A DNA stretch of 27,795 nucleotides from an uncultured Blautia sp. (lineage in GTDB: Bacteria > Bacillota > Clostridia > Lachnospirales > Lachnospiraceae), in NCBI GenBank assembly GCA_934394545.1, contig CAKRRG010000038.1, forward strand, positions 1-27,795. The letters are read 5' to 3'. Position numbers and translations under genes: made by a program. The notes beneath the pieces were generated by a model. The model searched no databases. It had not been told where the DNA came from and saw nothing but the letters and a program-made list of their open reading frames with translations. Numbering within the stretch: the stretch's first letter is position 1; each line of letters opens with the position of its first letter. Shown piece by piece: positions 7,485 through 14,943 of the stretch.

Positions 7485-8795
7485 ATGAATGAAGAAATAA
7501 GACAGCGCACCAAATGGTTTATGGAAGACAGATTCGGTATGTTTATTCATTGGGGATTATACTCCATTCCGGCATGCGGTGAATGGATGATGTCACAGAA
7601 AGAAATGACAATCGAGGAATACAGTAAGTATTTTGATCAGTTTGATCCTGTGGATTATGATCCGAAGAAATGGGTTCGTCTGGCAAAAAAAGCAGGCATG
7701 AAGTATGTGGTACTTACAGCAAAGCACCATGACGGATTTTGTCTGTTTGACTCCAAACTGACAGACTACAAGTCAACAAACACAAAAGCAGGCAGAGACC
7801 TGGTAAGAGAATTTGTAGATGCATGTCGAGAGGAAGGATTAAAGGTTGGCCTTTATTTTTCCATTATAGACTGGCATCATCCGGATTTCCCTAAATATGG
7901 AGACAGGCAGCATCCTATGCGAAACAATCCGGCATATAAAGATGAAAAAATTGATTTTGACAGATATCTTGCGTATATGCATGGCCAGATAAAGGAACTT
8001 GTAACAGGGTATGGCAAGCTGGATCTTCTATGGTTCGATTTTTCCTATGACGATATGACCGGAGAAAAATGGAAAGCCACAGAGCTGATCAAAATGGTTC
8101 GAAAGTATCAGCCGGAGGTGATCATTGACAACCGTCTGGAAGGTGCGGGGGATAACCATGGCAGCATTACAACAGAGGAACCACTAATCTACAGCGGTGA
8201 TTTTGCAAGTCCGGAGCAGATCATTCCTCCAAAAGGAGTATGTGATGACAAGGGAGAACCTATTCCATGGGAGCTTTGTGCCACTATGAATAATCATTGG
8301 GGATATTGCAATTTCGACCACCAGTATAAGACCCCTCAGATGCTTGTAAGAAAGCTGGTGGAATGTGTCAGCAAGGGTGGAAATATGATCCTGAACGTGG
8401 GGCCGGATGCCCGTGGAAACATTCCAGAGGAGAGTGTGCAGATCCTTACAGAGGTTGGAAAATGGATGGAGAAAAACGGGGAGAGTATTTACGGATGTGG
8501 AATTTCCAAATTGGAAAAGCCGGATTGGGGGAGATATACCCAGAAAGGTGACATCATTTATGCCCATGTTTATGAGACACCTCTTGGTGCACTTCCGTTG
8601 TATGGAATCAGTCCAAATAAGCTGGAATCCGTTACCTATCTTGCTGACGGCAGTGAGGTGAACAGAGGGGAGGCATGGAATACGGTGCTGTATCCGGAAG
8701 TGGCCTTTGTTTCCTTCGGAGATGATCCGGTATTTACCTATCCATTGCCAGATGAAAAAGATACGGTTTTAAAAATACGTTTGCGACAGGAGTAA
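7485..8795 (+). CDS. Alpha-L-fucosidase, glycoside hydrolase family 29, cytoplasmic
   Basis: The 436-residue protein opens with the GH29 signature region DRFGMFIHWGLYSIPACGEW (about 16-34). TAKHHDGFCLFDS (78-90) follows, then LLWFDFS, whose D185 is the expected catalytic nucleophile, and later NPGPDA-like and SKGGNMILNVG motifs. GH29 enzymes are retaining fucosidases acting on alpha-linked L-fucose. There is no signal peptide, so it should act inside the cell on imported fucosides, consistent with the permease genes just upstream. The ATG at 7485 lies behind AGGAGA (7471-7476). A frame opening at 7440 is rejected because it would start inside the promoter. Linkage preference (1,2 versus 1,3/1,4) cannot be read by eye. 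The C-terminal beta domain is short, about 90 residues. Confidence 0.92.
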   Translation: MNEEIRQRTKWFMEDRFGMFIHWGLYSIPACGEWMMSQKEMTIEEYSKYFDQFDPVDYDPKKWVRLAKKAGMKYVVLTAKHHDGFCLFDSKLTDYKSTNTKAGRDLVREFVDACREEGLKVGLYFSIIDWHHPDFPKYGDRQHPMRNNPAYKDEKIDFDRYLAYMHGQIKELVTGYGKLDLLWFDFSYDDMTGEKWKATELIKMVRKYQPEVIIDNRLEGAGDNHGSITTEEPLIYSGDFASPEQIIPPKGVCDDKGEPIPWELCATMNNHWGYCNFDHQYKTPQMLVRKLVECVSKGGNMILNVGPDARGNIPEESVQILTEVGKWMEKNGESIYGCGISKLEKPDWGRYTQKGDIIYAHVYETPLGALPLYGISPNKLESVTYLADGSEVNRGEAWNTVLYPEVAFVSFGDDPVFTYPLPDEKDTVLKIRLRQE

Positions 8796-8801
8796 AAGAG
8801 T

Positions 8802-10061
8802 ATGAAAAAGGTAACCAGTATTTTAGTCGGAGCAGGCCTTCGTGGAGGCCATGTTTATTCTCAGTATGCACTGGACCATCCCGATGAATTCCAGGTGGTG
8901 GCAGTTGCAGAGCCGGATAAAGAGCGAAGAGAGAGTTTTGCAAAAAGGCATCATATTCCGGAAGAGCTTTGCTTCGAAAGCTATGAAGAGCTTCTTGGAA
9001 AAGAAAAGCTGGCAGATTGTGCCATGATCTGTACCATGGACAGGATGCATTATGAGCCTACGATCATGGCTCTGAAAAAGGGCTATCATGTACTTTGTGA
9101 AAAGCCCATGTCTCCTGACAAGAAAGAAATCATTGAAATGGGAGAGATGGCGAAGAAATACGACCGTATTCTGTCCGTGTGCCACGTACTTCGGTATTCT
9201 CCGTTCTTTTCCAAATTAAAAGAACTTCTGGAAGAAGGCAAAATAGGAAGACTTATGACTATCCAGCATATGGAAGAGGTGGGTTACTGGCATCAGGCAC
9301 ACAGCTTTGTAAGAGGAAACTGGAGAAATGCAGAGGAATCCAGTCCTATGATCCTGCAGAAATGCTGTCATGATATGGATATCATGCTGTGGCTGGCAGA
9401 CAGTAAATGCGAGAGCCTCAGTTCCTTTGGGGAACTGTCTTATTTTACAGAGGAAAATGCACCGGAAGGAGCTCCTGCTTATTGTCTGGATGGATGCCCA
9501 CACAGGGATGAATGCGCCTTTTATGCACCGCGGTTTTATCTGGAACACCCTAAGGCGGCTGAAGATGGTCTGATCTATGCGGTAACGGATCAAGTTGACC
9601 CTTCTCACGTGTTGGAGGCACTGAAAAAAGGACCTTACGGAAGATGTGTATTCCACTGTGATAATACAGTAGTAGATCATCAGTCCGTTGACATAAAGTT
9701 CGAAAATCAGGTAACAGCGTCCTTCCTTATGACAGCCTTTACAGACCAGTGTGCTAGACGGATCCGTCTTATGGGAACAAAAGGTGAGATCAAAGGCGAT
9801 ATGGATGCAGGTATTATTGAGATCAGAGATTTTGTCAGTGGGAATCTGGAGACAATAGAGCTTCACACACCTGCAAACGGACATAACGGAAGTGATATGA
9901 GTATGATGCATGATTTCGTCCGCATGGTAGGAGAAGGAAGAAAAGGTAAAACAGACGCTGCTGCTTCCGTGGAGAGCCATCTGATGGCACTGGCAGCAGA
10001 GGAAGCAAGAATAACGGGACAGGTTGTAAATCTCAGAGGATTTGCCAATGAATATAAATGA
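8802..10061 (+). CDS. Gfo/Idh/MocA family NAD(P)-dependent oxidoreductase with cysteine-rich insert
   Basis: This 419-residue protein begins with a Rossmann fold (GAGLRGG, 10-16), then the EKP motif with K101 and an H190 (CCHDMDIM) in the catalytic region. Family members oxidise or reduce sugars and cyclitols with NAD(P); some act as NAD-dependent glycosidases (GH109). An insert around 228-286 carries C228, C232, C238, C282 and C286 (CLDGCPHRDEC, then CVFHC), suggesting metal or iron-sulphur binding. Comparable inserts occur in other members of the family, but their role is not something I can state. AGGAGT (8789-8794) overlaps the fucosidase stop, indicating coupled translation. It probably handles fucose or a sugar from the same glycan, either by plain dehydrogenation or by an oxidation-assisted cleavage. 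Confidence 0.85.
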   Translation: MKKVTSILVGAGLRGGHVYSQYALDHPDEFQVVAVAEPDKERRESFAKRHHIPEELCFESYEELLGKEKLADCAMICTMDRMHYEPTIMALKKGYHVLCEKPMSPDKKEIIEMGEMAKKYDRILSVCHVLRYSPFFSKLKELLEEGKIGRLMTIQHMEEVGYWHQAHSFVRGNWRNAEESSPMILQKCCHDMDIMLWLADSKCESLSSFGELSYFTEENAPEGAPAYCLDGCPHRDECAFYAPRFYLEHPKAAEDGLIYAVTDQVDPSHVLEALKKGPYGRCVFHCDNTVVDHQSVDIKFENQVTASFLMTAFTDQCARRIRLMGTKGEIKGDMDAGIIEIRDFVSGNLETIELHTPANGHNGSDMSMMHDFVRMVGEGRKGKTDAAASVESHLMALAAEEARITGQVVNLRGFANEYK

Positions 10062-10875
10062 ATTTTTAGCTGAGATCAATATGTTGCCAGAGGCCGTAGA
10101 ACTGCTTAATGAGCTTCAGGAATCCGGACGCATTGATGAAAAAGGGTATCAGGAAAATAAGCTTTTGTATGAGAAGGACAGAGCTTTGTTTTATGAAAAA
10201 ATTCTCTTGGAAAAGGATTATCGGCTTGTGTTTCTGTATTATTTATGCCGAATGGGCGCTGAAACCTATGATGCTTATGAAAAGCGGGAAATCAGCTGGG
10301 AAATTTTCAGGGACACTTTTTCTGACCTGACCTTTTGGTGCGAAAACTGTTTTCTGGAATACGGAGAGTATGGAATTGATGAATACGACTGGTTTTTCCG
10401 CCATATGAAGCTTACAATCTTCAGACTTGGAAGAATGCAATTTGAAATCACGGATTCCCGTTGGAATTTTACGGCAGGAGAAAGAAGCGTAAAAAAAGGA
10501 GATCCGATCATCAGTATTCATATTCCACAGGGCGAAAAGCTCACACTGGAGAGTGTGAGGGAATCCATTGTTCAGGGAATGGCTTTCTGGGGAAAAGAGA
10601 TGCCGTATCTGTGTCATTCCTGGCTGCTCTATCCGGGGCTTAAAGACATTTTGCCTCAGACAAGCAATATCATTATGTTTCAGAATCAATTTCAGATCGT
10701 AGAAACAGATTGGGATGAGCGTGAGGCTGAATGGCGTATTTGGGGGAAAGTACAGCGAAACCTGAATGTATATTCTGAGAATACTTCGCTTCAGAGGGCT
10801 GCAAAGAAATATCTGAAGTCCGGAAAAGTCCTTGGAAGCGGTCTGGGAATATTAAATCCGGGGTATTTTTTGTGA
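10048..10875 (+). CDS. Uncharacterised protein, NAT_N/GNAT_C-like (acyltransferase-related)
   Basis: The 275-residue soluble protein overlaps the oxidoreductase by 14 bases. The ATG at 10048 sits seven bases after AGAGGA (10035-10040), better than a TTG at 10042. The C-terminal half reads SIHIPQGEKLT, YLCHSWLLYPGL and SNIIMFQNQF, the pattern I associate with the GNAT-like C-terminal domain of the DUF5596/NAT_N-GNAT_C family. The N-terminal half is helical and acidic. No member known to me has an established substrate. Its overlap with the oxidoreductase and nearness to the fucosidase argue for a role in processing the same sugar, but no reaction can be assigned. Confidence 0.65.
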   Translation: MNINEFLAEINMLPEAVELLNELQESGRIDEKGYQENKLLYEKDRALFYEKILLEKDYRLVFLYYLCRMGAETYDAYEKREISWEIFRDTFSDLTFWCENCFLEYGEYGIDEYDWFFRHMKLTIFRLGRMQFEITDSRWNFTAGERSVKKGDPIISIHIPQGEKLTLESVRESIVQGMAFWGKEMPYLCHSWLLYPGLKDILPQTSNIIMFQNQFQIVETDWDEREAEWRIWGKVQRNLNVYSENTSLQRAAKKYLKSGKVLGSGLGILNPGYFL

Positions 10876-10890
10876 AATAATTGATAGAAA

Positions 10891-10919
10891 TTGACAAGAA
10901 GAGATTTGTCTGTTACCAT
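10891..10919 (+). promoter_or_regulatory. Promoter of the nucleotidyltransferase-kinase genes
   Basis: A consensus TTGACA (10891-10896) is followed after 17 bases by TACCAT (10914-10919), with a TGn extension (TGT, 10911-10913). Transcription would begin near 10926, at the start of a perfect inverted repeat. The heptamer ATTTGTC lies in the spacer (10904-10910). Confidence 0.7.
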
Positions 10920-10922
10920 CGA

Positions 10923-10948
10923 ACCAGGGGCAATTATTTGTCCCTGGT
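10923..10948 (+). promoter_or_regulatory. Inverted repeat over the transcription start (leader element A)
   Basis: CCAGGGGCAA (10924-10933) pairs with TTGTCCCTGG (10938-10947) around the tetraloop TTAT, with one G-U pair and an added A-T pair at the base. No T-run follows, so it is not a normal terminator. It lies at about +1, fitting an operator palindrome or the first hairpin of the transcript. Its right arm, ATTTGTCCCTGGTAT, resembles the galE leader arm. Confidence 0.6.
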
Positions 10949-10966
10949 ATCGTTATGAATAAGCAA

Positions 10967-10993
10967 CAAAGCGGATCAGGAATACCCGCTTTG
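10967..10993 (+). promoter_or_regulatory. Second leader hairpin before the nucleotidyltransferase
   Basis: CAAAGCGG (10967-10974) and CCGCTTTG (10986-10993) form an 8-bp stem with an 11-base loop, ending 14 bases before the GGGAGG ribosome site (11008-11013). GACAAAT at its end (10993-10999) is the reverse complement of the ATTTGTC heptamer seen at 10904 and 10936. There is an A-run rather than a T-run after it. Confidence 0.4.
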
Positions 10994-11022
10994 ACAAATA
11001 AAAAATGGGAGGCAGCAATAAC

Positions 11023-11952
11023 ATGAAAAAGCCGGTATTAGTAGTAATGGCAGCAGGTATGGGAAGCAGATATGGCGGACTGAAGCAGATCGATCCAATC
11101 GATAAGGATGGGGACATTATCATTGATTTTTCAATCTATGATGCTATTCAGGCTGGATTTGAGAAAATCGTATTTATCATAAAGAAGGAGAATGAGGCAG
11201 ATTTCCGTGCAGCTATCGGAGATCGTATGAGTAAGCATATACAGGTGGAATTTGTATTCCAGGATCTGCATAATCTGCCGGAAGGCTTTACAGTTCCGGA
11301 AGGACGTGTGAAGCCATGGGGAACCGGACATGCGATCATGAGCTGTATTGATGTGATCGACGGACCTTTTGCCGTTATCAATGCAGATGATTATTATGGA
11401 CGTCATGCATTTAAGATGGCATATGAGTTCCTTACAGAGAATCAGGATAAAGAGGGCGTTTATCAGTACATGATGGTAGGCTATAAGCTTGAGAACACAC
11501 TGACAGACAATGGACATGTGGCCCGTGGTGTGTGTGTGACAGACGAAGAGGGATATCTGAAGGATATCAATGAGCGCACCCATATTGAGAAGAGAGATGG
11601 CGGTGCTGCTTATACCGAGGACGATGGTGCTACCTGGACAGAGCTTCCTATGGATGCTACGGTATCTATGAATATGTGGGGATTTTCTGCAAGTATTCTG
11701 AAAGAACTGAAGGACAGATTCCCATCATTCCTGAAGGAGAACGTGGAGAAGAATCCTTTGAAATGCGAATATTTCCTTCCGTTTGTGGTAGACGAGCTTC
11801 TTGGCGAGAAGAAAGCAACTGTCAAGGTTCTGAAATCCATGGACAAATGGTACGGAGTTACCTATAAAGAAGATAAGCCGGTAGTAGTTGCTGCAATTCA
11901 GAAACTGAAAGATGACGGTCTTTACCCTCAGAAGCTTTGGGAGGAAAAATAA
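11023..11952 (+). CDS. Sugar-1-phosphate nucleotidyltransferase, RmlA/GalU-like
   Basis: The protein has 309 residues. The N-terminal nucleotidyltransferase signature MAAGMGSRYGGLKQID is present, with later INADDYYGRHAF for metal and sugar-phosphate binding. This superfamily joins a sugar-1-phosphate to an NTP, releasing pyrophosphate. The next gene encodes a NahK-like anomeric kinase and galE follows, so the likely substrate is GlcNAc-1-P, GalNAc-1-P or galactose-1-P, giving the UDP sugar. That specificity is inferred from neighbours and not from residues. The ATG at 11023 follows GGGAGG (11008-11013). The stop codon abuts the GTG start of the kinase, so the pair is translationally coupled. 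Alternatives are a glucose-1-phosphate nucleotidyltransferase or another RmlA-type enzyme. Confidence 0.8.
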   Translation: MKKPVLVVMAAGMGSRYGGLKQIDPIDKDGDIIIDFSIYDAIQAGFEKIVFIIKKENEADFRAAIGDRMSKHIQVEFVFQDLHNLPEGFTVPEGRVKPWGTGHAIMSCIDVIDGPFAVINADDYYGRHAFKMAYEFLTENQDKEGVYQYMMVGYKLENTLTDNGHVARGVCVTDEEGYLKDINERTHIEKRDGGAAYTEDDGATWTELPMDATVSMNMWGFSASILKELKDRFPSFLKENVEKNPLKCEYFLPFVVDELLGEKKATVKVLKSMDKWYGVTYKEDKPVVVAAIQKLKDDGLYPQKLWEEK

Positions 11953-13071
11953 GTGGGAAAAACAAAAGATGCAAGCCGCCAGGAACTGATGGAAGTGATC
12001 AACAGCTTTGATTTTGGCGGTGAACTTGAAGAGGTTGGCATATTCGGAAATGGTCATATAAATGAGACCTATTGTGCTGTATTTTCCACAGAAGCCGGAC
12101 GGAAGCGCTATATTCTCCAGAAGATGAACAAGCAGATTTTCAAAGATCCGGTTGGGCTTATGGAGAATGTCAGTGGTGTTACTTCCTGGCTGAAGAAGAA
12201 AATTCTGGAAAATGGCGGAGATGCAGAGCGTGAGACTTTGAATATCGTAAATGACAAGGATGGAGCTCCGTATTTCGTAGATAAAGAAGGAGAATACTGG
12301 AGAGCATATCTGTTTATCGAAGATGCGACCTGTTTTGACCAGGTGGAAAACGATGAGGATTTTTATGAGAGCGCTCTTGCATTTGGTAATTTCCAGCGCC
12401 TTCTTGCAGATTATCCGGCAGATACGCTTCATGAGACAATTCCGAATTTCCATAATACAGTGAAGCGATTCGCTGATTTTAAAAAGGCTGTGAAAGAGGA
12501 TGCATGTGGACGTGCTGCAGATGTTCAGAAGGAGATTCAGTTTGTTCTGGAAAGAGAGCAGCTGGCCCATACACTTGTGGATTTACAGGAAGCTGGCAAG
12601 CTGCCTCTTCGTGTAACGCACAATGATACCAAGCTGAATAACATCATGATCGACAATGCTACCCATAAAGGAATCTGCGTGATCGATCTGGATACGGTAA
12701 TGCCGGGATTATCTCTGAATGATTTTGGCGATTCCATCCGCTTCGGCGCAAGCACGGCCGCAGAGGATGAGCAGGATATTTCCAAAGTGTCCTGTGATCT
12801 TCATCTGTTTGAGGTGTATGTAAAAGGATTTCTGGAAGGCTGTGGCGGTGCCCTCACAGATCTGGAGGTGGAAATGCTTCCGATGGGCGCTATCCTGATG
12901 ACCTTTGAGTGTGGAATGCGTTTCCTGGCAGACCATCTGGAGGGAGATCATTACTTCCGTATTCATCGCGAAAATCATAATCTGGATCGTGCAAGAACCC
13001 AGTTTAAGCTGGTCTGGGATATGGAACAGAAATTATCTGAAATGAAAGCTATTGTACAAAAATATAAATAG
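11953..13071 (+). CDS. nahK: Anomeric sugar kinase of the N-acetylhexosamine 1-kinase (NahK) type, APH fold
   Basis: The 372-residue protein has an aminoglycoside-phosphotransferase fold. FGNGHINETY near 31-40 is the phosphate-binding region and RYILQKMN carries the ATP lysine. RVTHNDTKLNN holds the catalytic D225, and VIDLDTVMPG has the metal-binding D245. These blocks match Bifidobacterium NahK, which phosphorylates GlcNAc or GalNAc at C1 in the lacto-N-biose/galacto-N-biose pathway. The GTG start directly follows the previous TAA and lies eight bases after GGGAGG (11939-11944). With the nucleotidyltransferase and GalE it would turn free HexNAc into UDP-HexNAc and interconvert the epimers. 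The exact substrate is inferred; another hexose 1-kinase activity is possible. Confidence 0.75.
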   Translation: MGKTKDASRQELMEVINSFDFGGELEEVGIFGNGHINETYCAVFSTEAGRKRYILQKMNKQIFKDPVGLMENVSGVTSWLKKKILENGGDAERETLNIVNDKDGAPYFVDKEGEYWRAYLFIEDATCFDQVENDEDFYESALAFGNFQRLLADYPADTLHETIPNFHNTVKRFADFKKAVKEDACGRAADVQKEIQFVLEREQLAHTLVDLQEAGKLPLRVTHNDTKLNNIMIDNATHKGICVIDLDTVMPGLSLNDFGDSIRFGASTAAEDEQDISKVSCDLHLFEVYVKGFLEGCGGALTDLEVEMLPMGAILMTFECGMRFLADHLEGDHYFRIHRENHNLDRARTQFKLVWDMEQKLSEMKAIVQKYK

Positions 13072-13080
13072 TGGTATGCT
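13052..13080 (+). promoter_or_regulatory. Promoter of galE
   Basis: TTGTAC (13052-13057) and TATGCT (13075-13080) are 17 bases apart, with a TGn extension (TGG, 13072-13074). The -35 lies inside the last codons of the kinase gene. Transcription would start in the inverted repeat that follows, as in the nucleotidyltransferase leader. Confidence 0.5.
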
Positions 13081-13116
13081 AATACCGACAGGCAGATGAT
13101 TTGTCTGCCAGGTATT
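13081..13116 (+). promoter_or_regulatory. Two-tier inverted repeat in the galE leader (leader element B)
   Basis: An outer pair AATACC (13081-13086)/GGTATT (13111-13116) encloses an inner pair GGCAGA (13091-13096)/TCTGCC (13104-13109). The right arm contains ATTTGTC and GGTAT, as in element A. A second CAGGCAGAT at 13143-13151 repeats the left inner arm (13089-13097) and could pair with TCTGCC instead, giving two exclusive structures. No T-run follows. Confidence 0.55.
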
Positions 13117-13200
13117 ATAAATACAGGCGGAAGCGGGGGGAGCAGGCAGATAGTGCGGCAATCACAAAGAATGCTTCTGCAGATACGAGGAGGAAAAATC

Positions 13201-14217
13201 ATGGCAATTTTAGTAACAGGCGGTGCAGGGTATATTGGAAGCCATACAGTTGTTGAGCTTCAGAATTCCGGTTATGATGTAGTGGTTCTGGACAATCTGT
13301 CCAATTCCAGTGAGAAGGCCCTTGACAGAGTTTCCAAGATCACAGGCAAGCCGGTTAAATTTTATAAAGCAGATATCCTGGACAGAGAAGCACTTGAGCA
13401 GATTTTTGACAAGGAAGACATTGACTCCTGCATCCATTTTGCCGGACTGAAGGCTGTTGGTGAGTCTGTGGTAAAACCTTGGGAATATTATGAGAATAAT
13501 ATTGCAGGTACCCTGACTCTTGTAGATGTAATGAGAAAGCATGGCGTGAAGAATATTATTTTCTCTTCCTCCGCTACTGTATACGGCGATCCGGCACAGA
13601 TTCCGATTACAGAGGAATGCCCGAAGGGACAGTGCACAAATCCATACGGATGGACCAAATCCATGCTGGAGCAGGTGCTTGCTGATATCCAGAAGGCAGA
13701 TCCACAGTGGAACGTAATGCTTCTTCGTTATTTTAACCCGATCGGAGCTCATAAGAGTGGAACAATCGGTGAGAATCCTAATGGTATCCCGAACAACCTG
13801 ATGCCATATATCACACAGGTTGCTGTTGGCAAGCTGAAAGAACTGGGAGTATTTGGTAATGATTATGACACTCCGGACGGAACTGGTGTGAGAGATTATA
13901 TTCATGTAGTTGACCTTGCCAAAGGACATGTAAAGGCTCTTAAGAAGATCGAAGAGAATCCTGGCCTTGCAATTTATAACCTTGGTACAGGAAAGGGCTA
14001 TAGTGTTCTTGATATCGTAAAGAACTTCGAAGCTGCTACAGGCGTTAAGATTCCATATGTGATCAAACCACGTCGTGCCGGCGATATTGCAACCTGCTAC
14101 TGTGATGCATCCAAGGCTGCTAAGGAGCTTGGCTGGACTGCAGAGAACGGTATCCGCGAGATGTGCGAGGATTCCTGGAGATGGCAGAGCAATAATCCGA
14201 ATGGATATGAGGAATAA
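13201..14217 (+). CDS. galE: UDP-glucose 4-epimerase
   Basis: This 338-residue short-chain dehydrogenase-type epimerase interconverts UDP-glucose and UDP-galactose, and in many bacteria also UDP-GlcNAc and UDP-GalNAc. The NAD-binding GGAGYIGSH lies at 7-15. The catalytic Tyr-Lys pair is in [10 protein letters not shown], with the upstream SSSATVYG serine region and the [10 protein letters not shown] motif. Length and motifs are fully typical. The ATG at 13201 follows AGGAGG (13188-13193); a longer upstream frame runs through the leader hairpin and is rejected. It has its own promoter. Its position after a NahK-like kinase suggests that it serves both galactose and amino-sugar nucleotide pools. 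Confidence 0.96.
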   Translation: MAILVTGGAGYIGSHTVVELQNSGYDVVVLDNLSNSSEKALDRVSKITGKPVKFYKADILDREALEQIFDKEDIDSCIHFAGLKAVGESVVKPWEYYENNIAGTLTLVDVMRKHGVKNIIFSSSATVYGDPAQIPITEECPKGQCTNPYGWTKSMLEQVLADIQKADPQWNVMLLRYFNPIGAHKSGTIGENPNGIPNNLMPYITQVAVGKLKELGVFGNDYDTPDGTGVRDYIHVVDLAKGHVKALKKIEENPGLAIYNLGTGKGYSVLDIVKNFEAATGVKIPYVIKPRRAGDIATCYCDASKAAKELGWTAENGIREMCEDSWRWQSNNPNGYEE

Positions 14218-14236
14218 TTTATAAGGATAAAGTTAT

Positions 14237-14845
14237 ATGATTCAGAATCTGATTTTTGATGTTGGAGATGTACTGTTGGAGTATCGCTGGTTTGAAATGC
14301 TGACGAAGGATTATGGTCTTTCAGACACCGAGGCCAGACGAATCGGCGGGGAAATGTTTGATAATGAAATATGGGTACAGGGATTGGATGGCGGAAGATT
14401 AACTCTTGATGAGGCAATTTATGAGTATGAGAAGAAGTATCCGGATGACGTGGAAGTCATAAAATGGTTCCTTCGAAATGGGGAGCAGATGGTGGTGAAG
14501 CGTCCGGAGATATGGAGAAAGGTTGCCGCCCTGAAGGAAAAGGGCTATAGGATATACCTGCTTTCTAATTACTCAGATGAACTGTTCCGTATACATACAA
14601 AGGGAGCTGAATTTCTGAATGTACTTGACGGGGGGATTGTTTCCTATCAGGTACATGCATTGAAGCCGGATCGGGAGATTTACCAGATTCTTCTGGGCAA
14701 ATACGGATTGCAGGCGGACGAGTGCCTGTTCTTTGATGACCGTGCTGAGAATGTGGAAGGAGCCAGAACTCTGGGAATCCAGGCGGTACAGGTTACATCA
14801 AGAGAGATGCTGAATGCGACATTAGATAAAATGCTTACAGAATAA
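14237..14845 (+). CDS. HAD superfamily hydrolase, YihX-like sugar phosphatase
   Basis: This 202-residue HAD-IA phosphatase has motif I FDVGDVL (D8 nucleophile), motif II LLSNYS, the motif III lysine in LKPDREIY, and motif IV FFDDRAENVEGA. The residue two after the nucleophile is glycine rather than aspartate, as in E. coli YihX (FDLGNV), which hydrolyses alpha-glucose-1-phosphate. It starts at the ATG behind AAGGAT, 19 bases after galE, and ends just before a strong terminator, so it belongs to the same transcript as galE. A role in draining excess sugar-1-phosphate is plausible but not shown. Confidence 0.8.
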   Translation: MIQNLIFDVGDVLLEYRWFEMLTKDYGLSDTEARRIGGEMFDNEIWVQGLDGGRLTLDEAIYEYEKKYPDDVEVIKWFLRNGEQMVVKRPEIWRKVAALKEKGYRIYLLSNYSDELFRIHTKGAEFLNVLDGGIVSYQVHALKPDREIYQILLGKYGLQADECLFFDDRAENVEGARTLGIQAVQVTSREMLNATLDKMLTE

Positions 14846-14856
14846 AGAAACGACAG

Positions 14857-14881
14857 GCCGCCCCTTCGGGGGCGGCTTTTT
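14857..14881 (+). terminator. Strong intrinsic terminator closing the galE unit
   Basis: GCCGCCCC (14857-14864) pairs perfectly with GGGGCGGC (14869-14876) around a TTCG tetraloop, followed by TTTTT. It starts 11 bases after the HAD gene and is a textbook rho-independent terminator. Confidence 0.95.
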
Positions 14882-14882
14882 C

Positions 14883-14911
14883 TTGCTTTTCATATATAGT
14901 AATGTTAGAAT
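14883..14911 (+). promoter_or_regulatory. Promoter of the membrane-protein/redox operon
   Basis: TTGCTT (14883-14888) is followed after 17 bases by TAGAAT (14906-14911), with a TGn extension (14903-14905). It begins right after the terminator. An ATG at 14902 lies inside this promoter, which argues that translation begins further down at GTG 14944. Confidence 0.6.
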
Positions 14912-14943
14912 GGCAGTGTGATAAAAAACGGGAGGAATTATTT

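Noticed and set aside
9216..10079. Long antisense open frames, for example here and at 1801-2520, 11725-12570 and 13210-13929 on the minus strand
   Set aside because: They lie wholly or largely opposite well-supported genes, have no ribosome sites or recognisable domains, and have the odd composition expected of a shadow frame.
10923..10948. Leader element A as a terminator for the fucosidase operon
   Set aside because: The stem is strong but no T-run follows, and it sits at a predicted transcription start.
13096..13200. N-terminal extension of GalE
   Set aside because: The extra residues come from a leader hairpin and lack a start signal; GalE proteins begin at the GGAGYIGSH lead-in at 13201.
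14902..14943. ATG start for the DUF6020-like protein
   Set aside because: This ATG lies inside an extended -10 promoter and lacks a ribosome site, whereas GTG 14944 has a well-spaced GGGAGG.
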